Shown: positions 54,540 to 62,591, counted from the first letter of the stretch. The stretch is DNA of 64,000 nt from an uncultured bacterium (GCA_949295325.1 CASFKG010000002.1:326047-390046), one strand, 5' to 3'. Numbers and translations: made by a program. Notes: a model not told the origin generated them from the letters alone.

Positions 54540-55387
54540 AGCCCCCTTTCGGAAACGTAGTATTTTCCTTCTTTCCGCCTGTAGACGGCGAGTGCCTTGC
54601 CCCCGAGGCAAAGGAAGACCTTCTCCCCGTAATCGCTTTCCAGTTCCAAGGGCATTCCGTCCATGACCTTCTTCTCGTCCCCGCTAGATATTTCGACGTG
54701 CTTCATCCCCCTTATGAGGAGGGTGGGGTCGATCACGTCGCCTATTCCTATTTCCTCCGGCTTCTTCGCCATGGAAACGAGGATGTTCCCGACCGCGGTC
54801 CTCCTCAAGGCGGCCAGGTGGCCGAGCGTTCCCAGTTTCTTCGCGATATCCTCGGCCAATACCCTCACGTAGGTGCCTTTGGAAACCGTGCAGGTGAATA
54901 CTATTTCCTTCTTTTCCCTGTCGTAGTTGACGGGGTTGAGGCTCTTTATTTCTATTTCCCTTCCGCTTAGGGAGAACTCCTCCCCTTTCCGGGCCAATTT
55001 GTAGGCTTCCTGCCCGCTGACCTTCACCGCCGAGTATTTGGGCGGTACCTGGCAAGTTCTGCCGAGGAAGGCCTTCATGGCCGAGGAAATGGACTCCATG
55101 TCCAAATCGGGTACCTCGGCAGTGCCGTCGATATTTCCAATTAGATCCCCCGTATCGGTACTGCTTCCCAGGGAAAGCACCCCGATATAGGTTTTGCAGC
55201 GGTCGTCGAGATAGGGCAATAGCTTGGTGGCCTTCCCCAAGGCGACGACGAGCAGGCCCGAGGCGAAGGGATCGAGGGTTCCGAGATGGCCGCACTTACG
55301 TTCGCATAACGAATGCGAAAGCATATTATCCACCCTGCGGGAGGTCATCCCGCTTTGTTTATCGACCAAAACGATACCGCTAGCCAT
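54533..55387 (-). CDS. truB: tRNA pseudouridine(55) synthase TruB
   Basis: Makes pseudouridine 55 in the T loop of tRNA. The 284-residue protein has the catalytic aspartate in GTLDPFASGLLV, the KYSAVKVSGQEAYKLAR segment and a C-terminal region. TAGAAT (55395-55400) ends 7 nt before the ATG, with no Shine-Dalgarno. It is divergent from the TtcA-like gene, sharing an overlapping -10 region with it. Confidence 0.96.
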   Translation of the reverse strand: MASGIVLVDKQSGMTSRRVDNMLSHSLCERKCGHLGTLDPFASGLLVVALGKATKLLPYLDDRCKTYIGVLSLGSSTDTGDLIGNIDGTAEVPDLDMESISSAMKAFLGRTCQVPPKYSAVKVSGQEAYKLARKGEEFSLSGREIEIKSLNPVNYDREKKEIVFTCTVSKGTYVRVLAEDIAKKLGTLGHLAALRRTAVGNILVSMAKKPEEIGIGDVIDPTLLIRGMKHVEISSGDEKKVMDGMPLELESDYGEKVFLCLGGKALAVYRRKEGKYYVSERGLW

Positions 55388-55394
55388 TTGCTAG

Positions 55395-55404
55395 ATTCTA
55401 TAAT
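55395..55404. promoter_or_regulatory. Bidirectional promoter: overlapping -10 boxes of truB and the TtcA-like gene
   Basis: ATTCTATAAT reads TATAAT (55399-55404) toward the TtcA-like gene and TAGAAT (55395-55400) toward truB. The two -10 boxes share two base pairs, and start codons lie 5 nt (plus) and 7 nt (minus) away. Both transcripts would be leaderless and transcription in the two directions mutually exclusive. Confidence 0.7.
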
Positions 55405-55409
55405 GGCTT

Positions 55410-56528
55410 ATGCCAACTAGTAAGCACATACGTTCGATACTCGCGGCCGTAAGAAGGGCCGACGGCGATTTTTCTTTGATCGATAGGGGCGACCGCATCG
55501 CGGTCGGGCTAAGCGGCGGCAAGGATTCCCTGAGCCTGCTCTACGCCCTGAGCCTCTACGGCAGGTTCGCCGGCAAGGACTTCAGGGTGTATCCGGTCTA
55601 TCTCGACCTCGGTTTCGGCAACGTCGACCTCATATCCCTCAAGGAGTTCTGCGCGAGCCTCGGCTACGAACTTAGCGTCGACGATTCGCGGTTCGTCTAC
55701 GACGTGCTAAAGGCCCATTCGAAGAAGGGCAAGCACCTTCCCTGCTCCATCTGCTCCCGCATGAAGAAAGCCGCGATCAATTCCATGGCGAAGAAGCTTC
55801 ATTGCAACAAGGTGGCCTTCGCCCACCATAAGGACGACGCGGTGGAAACGCTTTTCCTCAACATGATCCACGGGGGCAAGGTCGCGACCTTCGTCCCGAA
55901 GATGGAGTTGAAGAAAGCCGGAGTCACATTCATAAGACCCCTCATATACTGCGAGGAAAGGCAACTAACCAATCTCGCAAGGGAACTTGGCTTCCCGGTC
56001 GTCAAATCCCCGTGCCCCGCGGACGGGCATACCGATAGGGAGAAGGTCAAAACGCTCCTTAAAGACATATACGGGCGCTTCCCGGACGCGGAGAGGAACT
56101 TCATGGGTATGCTCGGCAACGCGAAGGGCTTCGGACTATATTTCGACTCCTACGAACTGGAGGAGGAAGTATCGACCGGCTACGCGATAAAGCCCCTTTA
56201 TGGGGATTCGATACGGAATACCCCCTTCGCCGAAAAGGCCTTCGACAAAGAGGAGACCGACTTCGCCGTCTTGTTCAAGCACGATCCGAAAGCCTATTTC
56301 GCCGCGAAGCGGGTCCTGGCCCACCGTTACGAAATAGAATCCCTAAGCGGGGACGAGGAGGCCCTGTTCAGGGGCATAACCAATGTCGAGGCAAGGCTAG
56401 GCAAGAAGATAATCCCCCTGCTCCTGATAATGGAAAAAGGCCACTCGAAGCTTGCCAAGAAACTCGGCTATATCTATTCCTATGAACCGACGGTAGGAAA
56501 GGCCTGCTGGCACAAGCGGCTTGGTTAA
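55410..56528 (+). CDS. TtcA-like tRNA 2-thiolation enzyme (PP-loop ATPase)
   Basis: A 372-residue PP-loop protein. SGGKDSLSLLYAL binds ATP, and C-x-x-C in LPCSICSRMKK plus the cysteine in KSPCPADGHT match the Fe-S cysteines of TtcA, which thiolates C32 of tRNA. The protein is longer than typical TtcA, with about 70 extra C-terminal residues (from roughly 300) of unknown role, so a related thiolase of different specificity is possible. TATAAT ends 5 nt before the ATG. Confidence 0.8.
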   Translation: MPTSKHIRSILAAVRRADGDFSLIDRGDRIAVGLSGGKDSLSLLYALSLYGRFAGKDFRVYPVYLDLGFGNVDLISLKEFCASLGYELSVDDSRFVYDVLKAHSKKGKHLPCSICSRMKKAAINSMAKKLHCNKVAFAHHKDDAVETLFLNMIHGGKVATFVPKMELKKAGVTFIRPLIYCEERQLTNLARELGFPVVKSPCPADGHTDREKVKTLLKDIYGRFPDAERNFMGMLGNAKGFGLYFDSYELEEEVSTGYAIKPLYGDSIRNTPFAEKAFDKEETDFAVLFKHDPKAYFAAKRVLAHRYEIESLSGDEEALFRGITNVEARLGKKIIPLLLIMEKGHSKLAKKLGYIYSYEPTVGKACWHKRLG

Positions 56529-56529
56529 G

Positions 56530-57009
56530 ATGCCGGAATATAGATATTCTTCCCCGCTCGGGACTATATCGATAAAGGAAAGAAACGGGAAGATCGTTTC
56601 CCTTTCCTTCGGTGGTTTCCCCGCGGATGGCGGGGACCATACGGAGGCCATAGCCAAAGCCGTTTCCTGGCTGGATTGCTATTTTTCGCATGGGCCGCTG
56701 CCGGAATCCCCCGAACTGGACCTAAGCGGGACGTCACCCTTCCAAAGGCGGGTTTACGCGGCCCTTTCGCGAATACCCTATGGGGAAACGAGGTCCTATG
56801 GTGATGTCGCGAAGGAAATCGGCCCCCGCATGTCCAATAGGGCGGTAGGCCGCGCGCTTTCCAAAAACCCGGTACTCCTGCTTATCCCCTGTCACAGGGT
56901 CGTATGCTCGGACGGAAAGATCGGGGGATATTCAGGCGGGGTGGATAGGAAGAAGCGACTACTGGAGCTAGAAGAGCCAAATCACGAAAACGCCTTCTCG
57001 CCGAAATAG
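56530..57009 (+). CDS. ogt: Methylated-DNA-protein-cysteine methyltransferase (Ogt/AdaB type)
   Basis: Repairs O6-alkylguanine in DNA by transferring the alkyl group to its own cysteine. The 159-residue protein has the active-site IPCHRVV and the DNA-binding helix segment SPFQRRVYAALSRIPYGETRSYGDVA. The ATG at 56530 follows the upstream stop by one base, so the two genes are co-translated. Its 3' end overlaps the convergent TOPRIM gene by 28 nt. Confidence 0.93.
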   Translation: MPEYRYSSPLGTISIKERNGKIVSLSFGGFPADGGDHTEAIAKAVSWLDCYFSHGPLPESPELDLSGTSPFQRRVYAALSRIPYGETRSYGDVAKEIGPRMSNRAVGRALSKNPVLLLIPCHRVVCSDGKIGGYSGGVDRKKRLLELEEPNHENAFSPK

Positions 57010-57683
57010 CAAAGCGGGAGCAAACTAGCGCAATTCAAACAGGCGACGACGCCATTGGAAAGAAGTTTCCTTATCTGTGTTTCTAATATGACGGATGTTC
57101 TTAGAGTGTCCGCCACGCCGCCATTTTTTTGCTCCTGATTGATCAATGAAGAAGCAATTGAGGAATGGACCGACATTGCTTTCAAAAGTCCTTCCTTGGT
57201 GAAGGACCTGGGATCGCCGTCCTTGCCGAATGAATTGATGCGTTTCTTGTAGTTTTCGTGGAATTCCCAATACGAAAGGGAAGTTTCGAAATAGGACTCG
57301 AACATCGGATAGTCGATGAGCAAGAGGCCGAACTCGGTCTCGTTATTGAAAAGCTTCGATAGTTTCCGCAGCCGTTTCAGTTTTTCCTTGTCGGGAAAAT
57401 GCTTTTCCTGGAAGTCCATGTCGAAAACCAAATAGATCCAAGGATATTTCGCTCCCCGGATCTTTCCTTTGTCTTCCTCGGAAATGGATTTGGAGACCAA
57501 AAGCGCTTCGACTAGATCGATGTTCCCGCCGTATTCCATTATCGTCTTGTAAAGGGCGTAGATATTGCAGCAGAAAGAGACTATCTCGAGCTGCTGTTCG
57601 TGGAAAAACGCCTTGGCGACGTTGCCGAAAAACCTCTTTTCCTTTTGTCCTTCAACCAAGATGAGAATCCTCTTATTTCTCAT
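56982..57683 (-). CDS. RloB/AbiLii-like TOPRIM-domain protein (putative defence effector)
   Basis: A 233-residue protein with a TOPRIM-like pattern: E11 in ILILVEGQKEKRFF followed by D88-x-D90 in YLVFDMDF, and a later YPMFESYFE segment similar in position to the PCFExW region of RloB. TOPRIM effectors paired with AAA ATPases (RloAB, AbiL, PARIS) cut nucleic acid when the ATPase senses phage. Start: the ATG overlaps the ATPase stop by 11 nt, and an upstream extension into the ATPase is unlikely. Family identity within TOPRIM is tentative. Confidence 0.6.
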   Translation of the reverse strand: MRNKRILILVEGQKEKRFFGNVAKAFFHEQQLEIVSFCCNIYALYKTIMEYGGNIDLVEALLVSKSISEEDKGKIRGAKYPWIYLVFDMDFQEKHFPDKEKLKRLRKLSKLFNNETEFGLLLIDYPMFESYFETSLSYWEFHENYKKRINSFGKDGDPRSFTKEGLLKAMSVHSSIASSLINQEQKNGGVADTLRTSVILETQIRKLLSNGVVACLNCASLLPLCYFGEKAFS

Positions 57684-58794
57684 CGAATCCGCCGGCCCGA
57701 TATATCTTTTCCAGGTTGTGTCCTTCCCGGAGCTCGGCTTCCGTACATTCGTAAAGGGGTTTGACTTTGCCTCCGGCAATGATGAACAGGGTGTCGGGCC
57801 TCATGAGTTCGTTCGTCATGAGCGAAGTGTTGTGCGTCGTCAAGAAGATTTGCGGTCCCTTTAAGGAGGTGACCAGTTTAAGCAGGTTCGAGCTCAGTTC
57901 GTGATGGTAGAAGGCATCGAACTCGTCTATGTAGATGAAACTATGCTTCGTAAATTCCAATGACCAGTAGTAGAAAAGAAGAAGCGAAAGGGTCCCACTC
58001 GAAGCAAGGCAGCTGAAAGGTATGCTTTGCTTTCCGAAACGGCAGGAGAAGAACTTGGGTCGCCGCCCGAGATACTGGTCGATCGATGGCCCCTGGCTTT
58101 CCTCGAGGTCTAAATCTATCCCCGCGTATCCCCGCAGGAAAGCCTCTAAATCTTTGGTCTTGCCGCGGCTGATAATGGAATCTTCGACGAGGTCGCGCCT
58201 GCTCTCAACGCCGAAGTTTTCGTTCCCGCGGTTGAGCGAACGGAAAAAGAGCATACCCTTAATGAACTCCCTAAGCCGGAAAAACGGGTTCTCCTTATCC
58301 ATGTCGATTATGGAAAAGAGGGCAAATAGAAGCGAATTCCCCTCTCCTATCCTAAGATTGAAGGATGGAAGCCACGGGTTCTCGTTCAGAACTGATTTCC
58401 CATCCTTCTGGACGATTATGGGTTTCCCGTTTAGAAAGAGCCTTTCGTCGAAAACGTAGACAGGATTGCTTTTCTTGTAGAGGTAGCGAATTACGTCCTT
58501 GTCGAAAAGGAAACGGTATTCGAATTCGACCGGTTCCTTCCTTCCTCCGTAGGTATAGGAAAAGGCAAAGGAAGGGGGTACCGGTGCATTCGGGGAGGCA
58601 ATCCGGGCGATATCGAATATCGCGTGTCCGACGTTAGACTTCCCGGAGCCGTTACGTCCAAACAAAAGACCCCTTTGTATTATCCCGTTTTCAATCTGTT
58701 CCTCATGAAAGCGATAACCCGCCGTTTTGGCAAGATCGAAAACCATATCATTTTCGAATCCGCGGAAACCATTAACCCTGAAATAACTTAACAT
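57673..58794 (-). CDS. AAA_15-type ATPase (RloA/AbiLi/AriA-like), putative defence sensor
   Basis: A 373-residue ABC/OLD-type AAA ATPase. Walker A GRNGSGKS (46-53), an SSGTLSLLLFYYW signature-like motif, Walker B FIYIDEFDAFYH and the sensor-type TTHNTSL are present, with a short coiled-coil-free insert, matching proteins that accompany RloB or TOPRIM effectors in abortive-infection modules. It is the first gene of a two-gene operon. The base composition is visibly more AT-rich than the surrounding core genes, consistent with acquisition. A DNA-repair or housekeeping role cannot be ruled out. Confidence 0.75.
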   Translation of the reverse strand: MLSYFRVNGFRGFENDMVFDLAKTAGYRFHEEQIENGIIQRGLLFGRNGSGKSNVGHAIFDIARIASPNAPVPPSFAFSYTYGGRKEPVEFEYRFLFDKDVIRYLYKKSNPVYVFDERLFLNGKPIIVQKDGKSVLNENPWLPSFNLRIGEGNSLLFALFSIIDMDKENPFFRLREFIKGMLFFRSLNRGNENFGVESRRDLVEDSIISRGKTKDLEAFLRGYAGIDLDLEESQGPSIDQYLGRRPKFFSCRFGKQSIPFSCLASSGTLSLLLFYYWSLEFTKHSFIYIDEFDAFYHHELSSNLLKLVTSLKGPQIFLTTHNTSLMTNELMRPDTLFIIAGGKVKPLYECTEAELREGHNLEKIYRAGGFDEK

Positions 58795-58803
58795 TGACTT
58801 TAT

Positions 58804-58852
58804 CCGTAATTTCTTTACGGCTTATTGTAGTATTAACCGAAATTAATGCCAA
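58804..58852 (-). promoter_or_regulatory. Promoter and operator-like repeat of the AAA-TOPRIM operon
   Basis: -35 TTGGCA (58847-58852), 17-nt spacer, -10 TACAAT (58824-58829) on the minus strand. A perfect inverted repeat CCGTAA-TTTCT-TTACGG (58804-58820) covers the expected start site near 58817. This fits a repressed, tightly controlled operon. From 58853 to 58935 the AT-rich sequence shows nothing else recognisable. Confidence 0.75.
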
Positions 58853-58935
58853 TATGTCTAATATTTTTCTTTTTATTTTGATTAAAAACGGAATATTTTT
58901 CCGGAATTTGTACATCTAAGTAGTAATTGTGTCTA

Positions 58936-58969
58936 TGAAAAAGGCCACCACGCTCAGCGTGCGGTGGCC
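58936..58969 (-). terminator. Terminator of the surface-protein operon
   Basis: GGCCACC-(GCACGCTGAGCGT)-GGTGGCC with inner pairing, then five T on the minus strand, 31 nt after the stop codon. Confidence 0.9.
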
Positions 58970-59000
58970 TGTAGTTGTTGGATAGTTATTGGAGTAGTTT

Positions 59001-60542
59001 TTATCCTAAATCGGGAGTCATGGGTTCAAAGACGGTACCGGCCATGTCGAACTCGCCACTGGCAACATCTCCAGTGATTGCCGTTAACGAATTAGAACTG
59101 GAATCATAGGAAAAGGAGAAACCATTGAATGTGTCCATGAAGGATTTGTCGAATACCAGTGTATATACGTTGCCGTTTTTGGACGACATGTCGGCAATAA
59201 AGTCCGCAGTTTCTGAATCAAAGAGGAAATAATAGCCATCGGCATCAAACGAAATGGCATCCTCCTCGAAAGAGATTTCCAAATAGTATCCGTCCGGACT
59301 AGTTCCAGACCATGCAGTTCCCACAAGTTGGGCTGGGATTTCATTAATTGATTCGCCGCTTAGTGCTTCAACACTAACAGAAACCGTTGTTTTGAAAGTG
59401 CCACAAGCAACGTTTATTATTGCTTCACCTCCGGCGTTGGCATGCAAAGTAACCATTTCGCCAGTCGCTTCGGTTTTATTGCCGGTATGAGTGAACCCGA
59501 CGACATCGGTATTCTCAATGCTCCAGACGACTTCTTCGGTGACATTCCAAGGCTCTACATCGGCTTCAAGCAAAATGTCTTGGCCCTGAGAAAGCGACAA
59601 TCCTTCCGCTCCAACGGCTACATCGTCAGCAAGCACTGCAATCGAAGTGGCATCGACGAATTCATAACCGCTGAAGTCGATGTAAACGCATCCATCGGAA
59701 GACGCGTAGCTTATGGTCAATCGCGAACCGCTCTTATTGATTGTCCACGTCTCGGCCGGATTCGGATCGTTGTAATCCAATGCAAGGGTCATTTCCGTTG
59801 CAAACGCGCTGCCGCCGACCGGGAATAGTTCGATGTCTTCCCATACGACATCGGAGGTTTCTTCGTCCAATACAAGATTCTTGAAGGAAAGCGAGTCCAA
59901 TCCGACTTCTACGGTCACGTCGGCCAACTCCTGATCCGGTTCGAAAGAAACATAGTATTCCGTATAGGTGATGGTCCCCTTGTAGGTACCGACGAAGTCG
60001 CCGAGGTCGCTCGGATCGTAGGTGCCGCAGTCGGCGTTTACCAGAGCGGCTTCAAGATTGCATTCACCGCTGGCGACAATCTTGAAGTAATGCGGAGCGT
60101 ATGTAAATCCACCCATATCAACCCCACTGGTAACTTCCCCAATTTCCACGAAATTGGTTCCGTCGCGGGAGGTGAATAGGGTAATGGTACCGGGTCCGTC
60201 GTAGTAAAGCCTTATCGAACGCAGCTCCCGGATGAAGGTCTTGCAGGTTACCGAACTTCCGTCGTACATGGTGGCCAAATTGGTTCCATCGGAAGGAGCC
60301 ATGTTCCCTTCGGCCTTCATTTCGAGCGTCGCGCCGTCGTCGGCGGTATGGACGATGTTGAGGGTATTGGTATAAATCGTCGTGTTCTCCGAGGTTATTC
60401 TGAATGTCCTTTCGTAATCATCCGCGGCCTCAACTAGGGGCATTTCCGCCCCGAGGGCGAAATAGGCCGCGGTGCCTACAACGGCCGCTCCCGCCACGAG
60501 GGCGGAAGCGACCAGGAGGGTTTTGCGCATTTTACTTTTCAT
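59001..60542 (-). CDS. Secreted or membrane-anchored surface protein with an Ig-like (BIg2-type) domain
   Basis: A 513-residue exported protein. The N-terminus (KSKMRKTLLVASALVAG onward) is a signal peptide or anchor. The middle contains an Ig-like repeat of BIg2 character (about 330-420, with SLSQGQDILLEADVEPWN and VVWSIENTDVV), and the C-terminal region is not recognised. The start at 60542 has AAGGAG 7 nt upstream. Base composition shifts within the gene: the promoter-proximal part is GC-rich and the distal part (from about 60.1 kb down) AT-rich. It follows the lipoprotein gene by 37 nt and is probably in one operon with it. Confidence 0.65.
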   Translation of the reverse strand: MKSKMRKTLLVASALVAGAAVVGTAAYFALGAEMPLVEAADDYERTFRITSENTTIYTNTLNIVHTADDGATLEMKAEGNMAPSDGTNLATMYDGSSVTCKTFIRELRSIRLYYDGPGTITLFTSRDGTNFVEIGEVTSGVDMGGFTYAPHYFKIVASGECNLEAALVNADCGTYDPSDLGDFVGTYKGTITYTEYYVSFEPDQELADVTVEVGLDSLSFKNLVLDEETSDVVWEDIELFPVGGSAFATEMTLALDYNDPNPAETWTINKSGSRLTISYASSDGCVYIDFSGYEFVDATSIAVLADDVAVGAEGLSLSQGQDILLEADVEPWNVTEEVVWSIENTDVVGFTHTGNKTEATGEMVTLHANAGGEAIINVACGTFKTTVSVSVEALSGESINEIPAQLVGTAWSGTSPDGYYLEISFEEDAISFDADGYYFLFDSETADFIADMSSKNGNVYTLVFDKSFMDTFNGFSFSYDSSSNSLTAITGDVASGEFDMAGTVFEPMTPDLG

Positions 60543-60579
60543 GTGTTTCTCCTTGTTTGCGATATATCCGTAAAGGAAA

Positions 60580-62232
60580 TCAGTAGAGGGTGACGCCCTG
60601 GGTGGCAACCCAGCAGGGCTTTCCGATGAATCCGCTGTCGAAGACGATGCGGACGTAGCGGTGTTCGGCGGAGAGTTCGTGCTCGAAGAGCCTAGTGTGG
60701 TTGCCGCTGGCCTTGCTCTTGAATTCGGCGGTCCAGTCGGTATCGAGGGTCCAGGCCTCGCCGTCGTCGCTCACTTCGATCCTAGCTTCGACCCAGTCGA
60801 GGTTGGCCTCGTGGCTTTCGAAGAGGAGTCCCCATTCGAAGGCGAGGGCCTTGAAGGAGTGTCCCTCCCCGGCGTCGAAGCCAAGGGTGGATTCGACGTG
60901 GCCGACGTTCTGGCCGGGTTTCCAGGTGACGATGCGGGTGAAGACGTCCTCGGCAAGCGGGGAATCCCCGCCGGTGGGATAGTCGACGACGAGGTTCTCG
61001 GCATCGCCGGTGAAGGCCTTGACGTCAAGGCCGTTTTCGACGGAGTTGGCGCAGGTCACGCTGAGGTCGTCGTTGACCTCGCTGAAGGTCAGTTCGGCGA
61101 CCGGTTCGAGGGTGATGGTCGGAACGTCGCCCACCACGGTGATCGTAAGCTTGTTGGATTCGATTCCGGTATCGAGGTCGGTCACGTAGACGTCGGCCGT
61201 CCCGATGCCGTTGGCATAGACGGTCAGGGTCCCGTTGTCGTTAAAGCCGATCAGGGCGACCGCCTCGTCGCTGCTAGAGCAGGAAGGAATGGCCACGTTG
61301 GCCCCTTCCGGCAGGAGTTTGTAGTCGGCTTCGAAGGAGCTGCCGACGGTGATAGTAAGGCTCTGGTCGGGGTCTACCGGCGCCAGTTCGATGGAAGTGA
61401 CGGGCACTTCGACCCAGGGATCCTCGCCCTTGTAGTCGGCGTAGGTCCTGACGTTGCTCTCGCTAGGTTCCGGCGGAAGCACGGCGTCGCTGGGAACGAC
61501 GGTGGTTCCGATCGTATCGGTTAGAATCGAGCAGCTGACGGAGTTGGCGTTGTCCCCGTAGTCGTCGAATATGACGATGGAATCGACGTAGCCGCCGAGG
61601 ACGCTGAATCCGAAGTAGGCCGGTTCGAAGAAGTCGAAGCCGAGGAAACCGAGGAAGGAAGCCGTGAGTTCGCTGACGGCATCCGGATCGGTCACGTAGT
61701 AGATCGGGTTGCCCTCGGCACCGTAATTGATGGTGCTCCAGGGCACGTTCTTCATGACGTCTATCATGTAGGGATAGTCGAGATAGGTGTTGTGCATCCC
61801 CAACGGGGCGTCGTGGTAGCCCTTGTCGAGCCAGGCATCGCCGTTGCCCTCGTCCTCGAAATAGAGATAGCTCTCCCCGTTGTAGTCGTGGTAGTACATG
61901 TACTCCGTATACCCGTACATCGCGAAGAAGCTGTCGTCGCGGACTATCGAATACCCGTCGACGTAGAACGTGTAGACCGGGTAGTCGCTCGTCGACATCA
62001 TGTAGTAGGTGGTCATGTTGGAATAGTCGGCTTGAAGCGCCGCTTCCCAGGCCTCCTGCGGGGTCGGCTCGCCCACGTCGCCGCCGGGATTGTCTCCCCC
62101 GTCCGTGCTGCTGGTGTCGGGTGGGAGTTCTCCCCCGTCCGTGCTGCTGGTGCTCGACGATGCCGGTTCGCCGCCGCAGCCGGCTAGCACCATGGCAGCC
62201 GGCAGTAGCAGCAAAAGTAATTTCTTGTCCAT
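60580..62232 (-). CDS. Surface lipoprotein with Ig-like and discoidin-like domains
   Basis: A 550-residue lipoprotein. The signal ends in VLAGC, followed by a Ser/Thr/Asp/Gly linker with a repeated TSSTDGG unit. A Tyr-rich region of unknown fold (about 60-240), a BIg2-like domain (ITVGSSFEADYKLLPEGANV onward) and a C-terminal F5/8-type C-like region (VRIVFDSGFIGKPCW) follow, suggesting polysaccharide or host-glycan binding. The ATG at 62232 lies 14 nt from AGGAGG, rather far, and an in-frame TTG at 62244 lies too near it. The start is therefore slightly uncertain. Confidence 0.7.
   Translation of the reverse strand: MDKKLLLLLLPAAMVLAGCGGEPASSSTSSTDGGELPPDTSSTDGGDNPGGDVGEPTPQEAWEAALQADYSNMTTYYMMSTSDYPVYTFYVDGYSIVRDDSFFAMYGYTEYMYYHDYNGESYLYFEDEGNGDAWLDKGYHDAPLGMHNTYLDYPYMIDVMKNVPWSTINYGAEGNPIYYVTDPDAVSELTASFLGFLGFDFFEPAYFGFSVLGGYVDSIVIFDDYGDNANSVSCSILTDTIGTTVVPSDAVLPPEPSESNVRTYADYKGEDPWVEVPVTSIELAPVDPDQSLTITVGSSFEADYKLLPEGANVAIPSCSSSDEAVALIGFNDNGTLTVYANGIGTADVYVTDLDTGIESNKLTITVVGDVPTITLEPVAELTFSEVNDDLSVTCANSVENGLDVKAFTGDAENLVVDYPTGGDSPLAEDVFTRIVTWKPGQNVGHVESTLGFDAGEGHSFKALAFEWGLLFESHEANLDWVEARIEVSDDGEAWTLDTDWTAEFKSKASGNHTRLFEHELSAEHRYVRIVFDSGFIGKPCWVATQGVTLY
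62093..62152 (-). repeat. 24-bp direct repeat in the lipoprotein linker
   Basis: A 24-bp sequence occurs exactly twice, at 62093-62116 and 62129-62152, with a 36-bp period. It encodes the repeated TSSTDGG unit. Whole-codon period means copy number could change without breaking the frame. Confidence 0.75.
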
Positions 62233-62250
62233 TTGCCTATGCAATACCTC

Positions 62251-62394
62251 CTAATTGCCTAGGCAAGCCGAAAGGCCCCCGCCGTGCCGGGGGCTTTTCG
62301 CGATACCGAAAACTCTAGAAGTCCCCCCCCGGACGAAAGCGGAAGTCACCGTATACCGGCTGACGCCATAAAAGCCCTTCGCTTCCCTAAACAT
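62251..62394 (-). CDS. Possible 47-codon leader ORF upstream of the lipoprotein gene
   Basis: Not a recognised protein. An ATG lies 7 nt after the -10 box, like the leaderless starts elsewhere, and the frame runs 47 codons to a TAG whose last two bases begin the AGGAGG of the lipoprotein gene, a geometry suited to translational coupling. It spans a G8 tract (62323-62330), slippage at which would change the frame, and a strong stem-loop near its end. The peptide begins MFREAKGFYGVSRYTV. It may be a leader peptide or chance. Confidence 0.35.
   Translation of the reverse strand: MFREAKGFYGVSRYTVTSAFVRGGTSRVFGIAKSPRHGGGLSACLGN
62271..62298 (-). promoter_or_regulatory. Stem-loop in the lipoprotein leader
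   Basis: GCCCCCG / CGGGGGC with a 6-nt loop, extended by A-T pairs to about 11 bp. No T run follows, so it is not a plain terminator. It lies about 20 nt upstream of the Shine-Dalgarno. Confidence 0.6.
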
Positions 62395-62401
62395 GCCGCA
62401 A

Positions 62402-62429
62402 ACTCTAAGGCCATGCCGATAATTGTCAA
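62402..62429 (-). promoter_or_regulatory. Promoter of the surface-protein operon
   Basis: Perfect -35 TTGACA (62424-62429), 16-nt spacer and -10 TAGAGT (62402-62407) on the minus strand, starting near 62395. The leader to the lipoprotein start codon is about 160 nt, the longest in the window together with the T-box. Confidence 0.7.
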
Positions 62430-62435
62430 TGTTTA

Positions 62436-62484
62436 TTTGGTATTCGAACCAAACTTTTCCTGACTTCCTTACTACGTAAGGAAG
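62436..62484. promoter_or_regulatory. Two stacked operator-like palindromes
   Basis: TTTGGT-ATTCGA-ACCAAA (62436-62453) lies 6 bp from the -35 box, and CTTCCTTAC-TAC-GTAAGGAAG (62464-62484), a perfect 9-bp inverted repeat, lies just upstream. A weaker GATAA/TTATC pair follows near 62491-62504. These suggest binding sites for dedicated regulators. From 62505 to 62591 nothing else is recognised. Confidence 0.6.
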
Positions 62485-62591
62485 ATATTGGATAACCCTT
62501 TATCGTTCTTTCGTCACCGAATTAATGTAAAGGCGATTTGCCTGGCGGTTTTTTGCGGAAATTTTACTGGCTTACGCTTCGCCCGGACGCT

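Noticed and set aside
62266-62298. The GC hairpin before the lipoprotein gene as an intrinsic terminator
   Set aside because: Neither strand has a proper T run after the stem, and the promoter on the same strand lies upstream, so it is better read as a leader hairpin.
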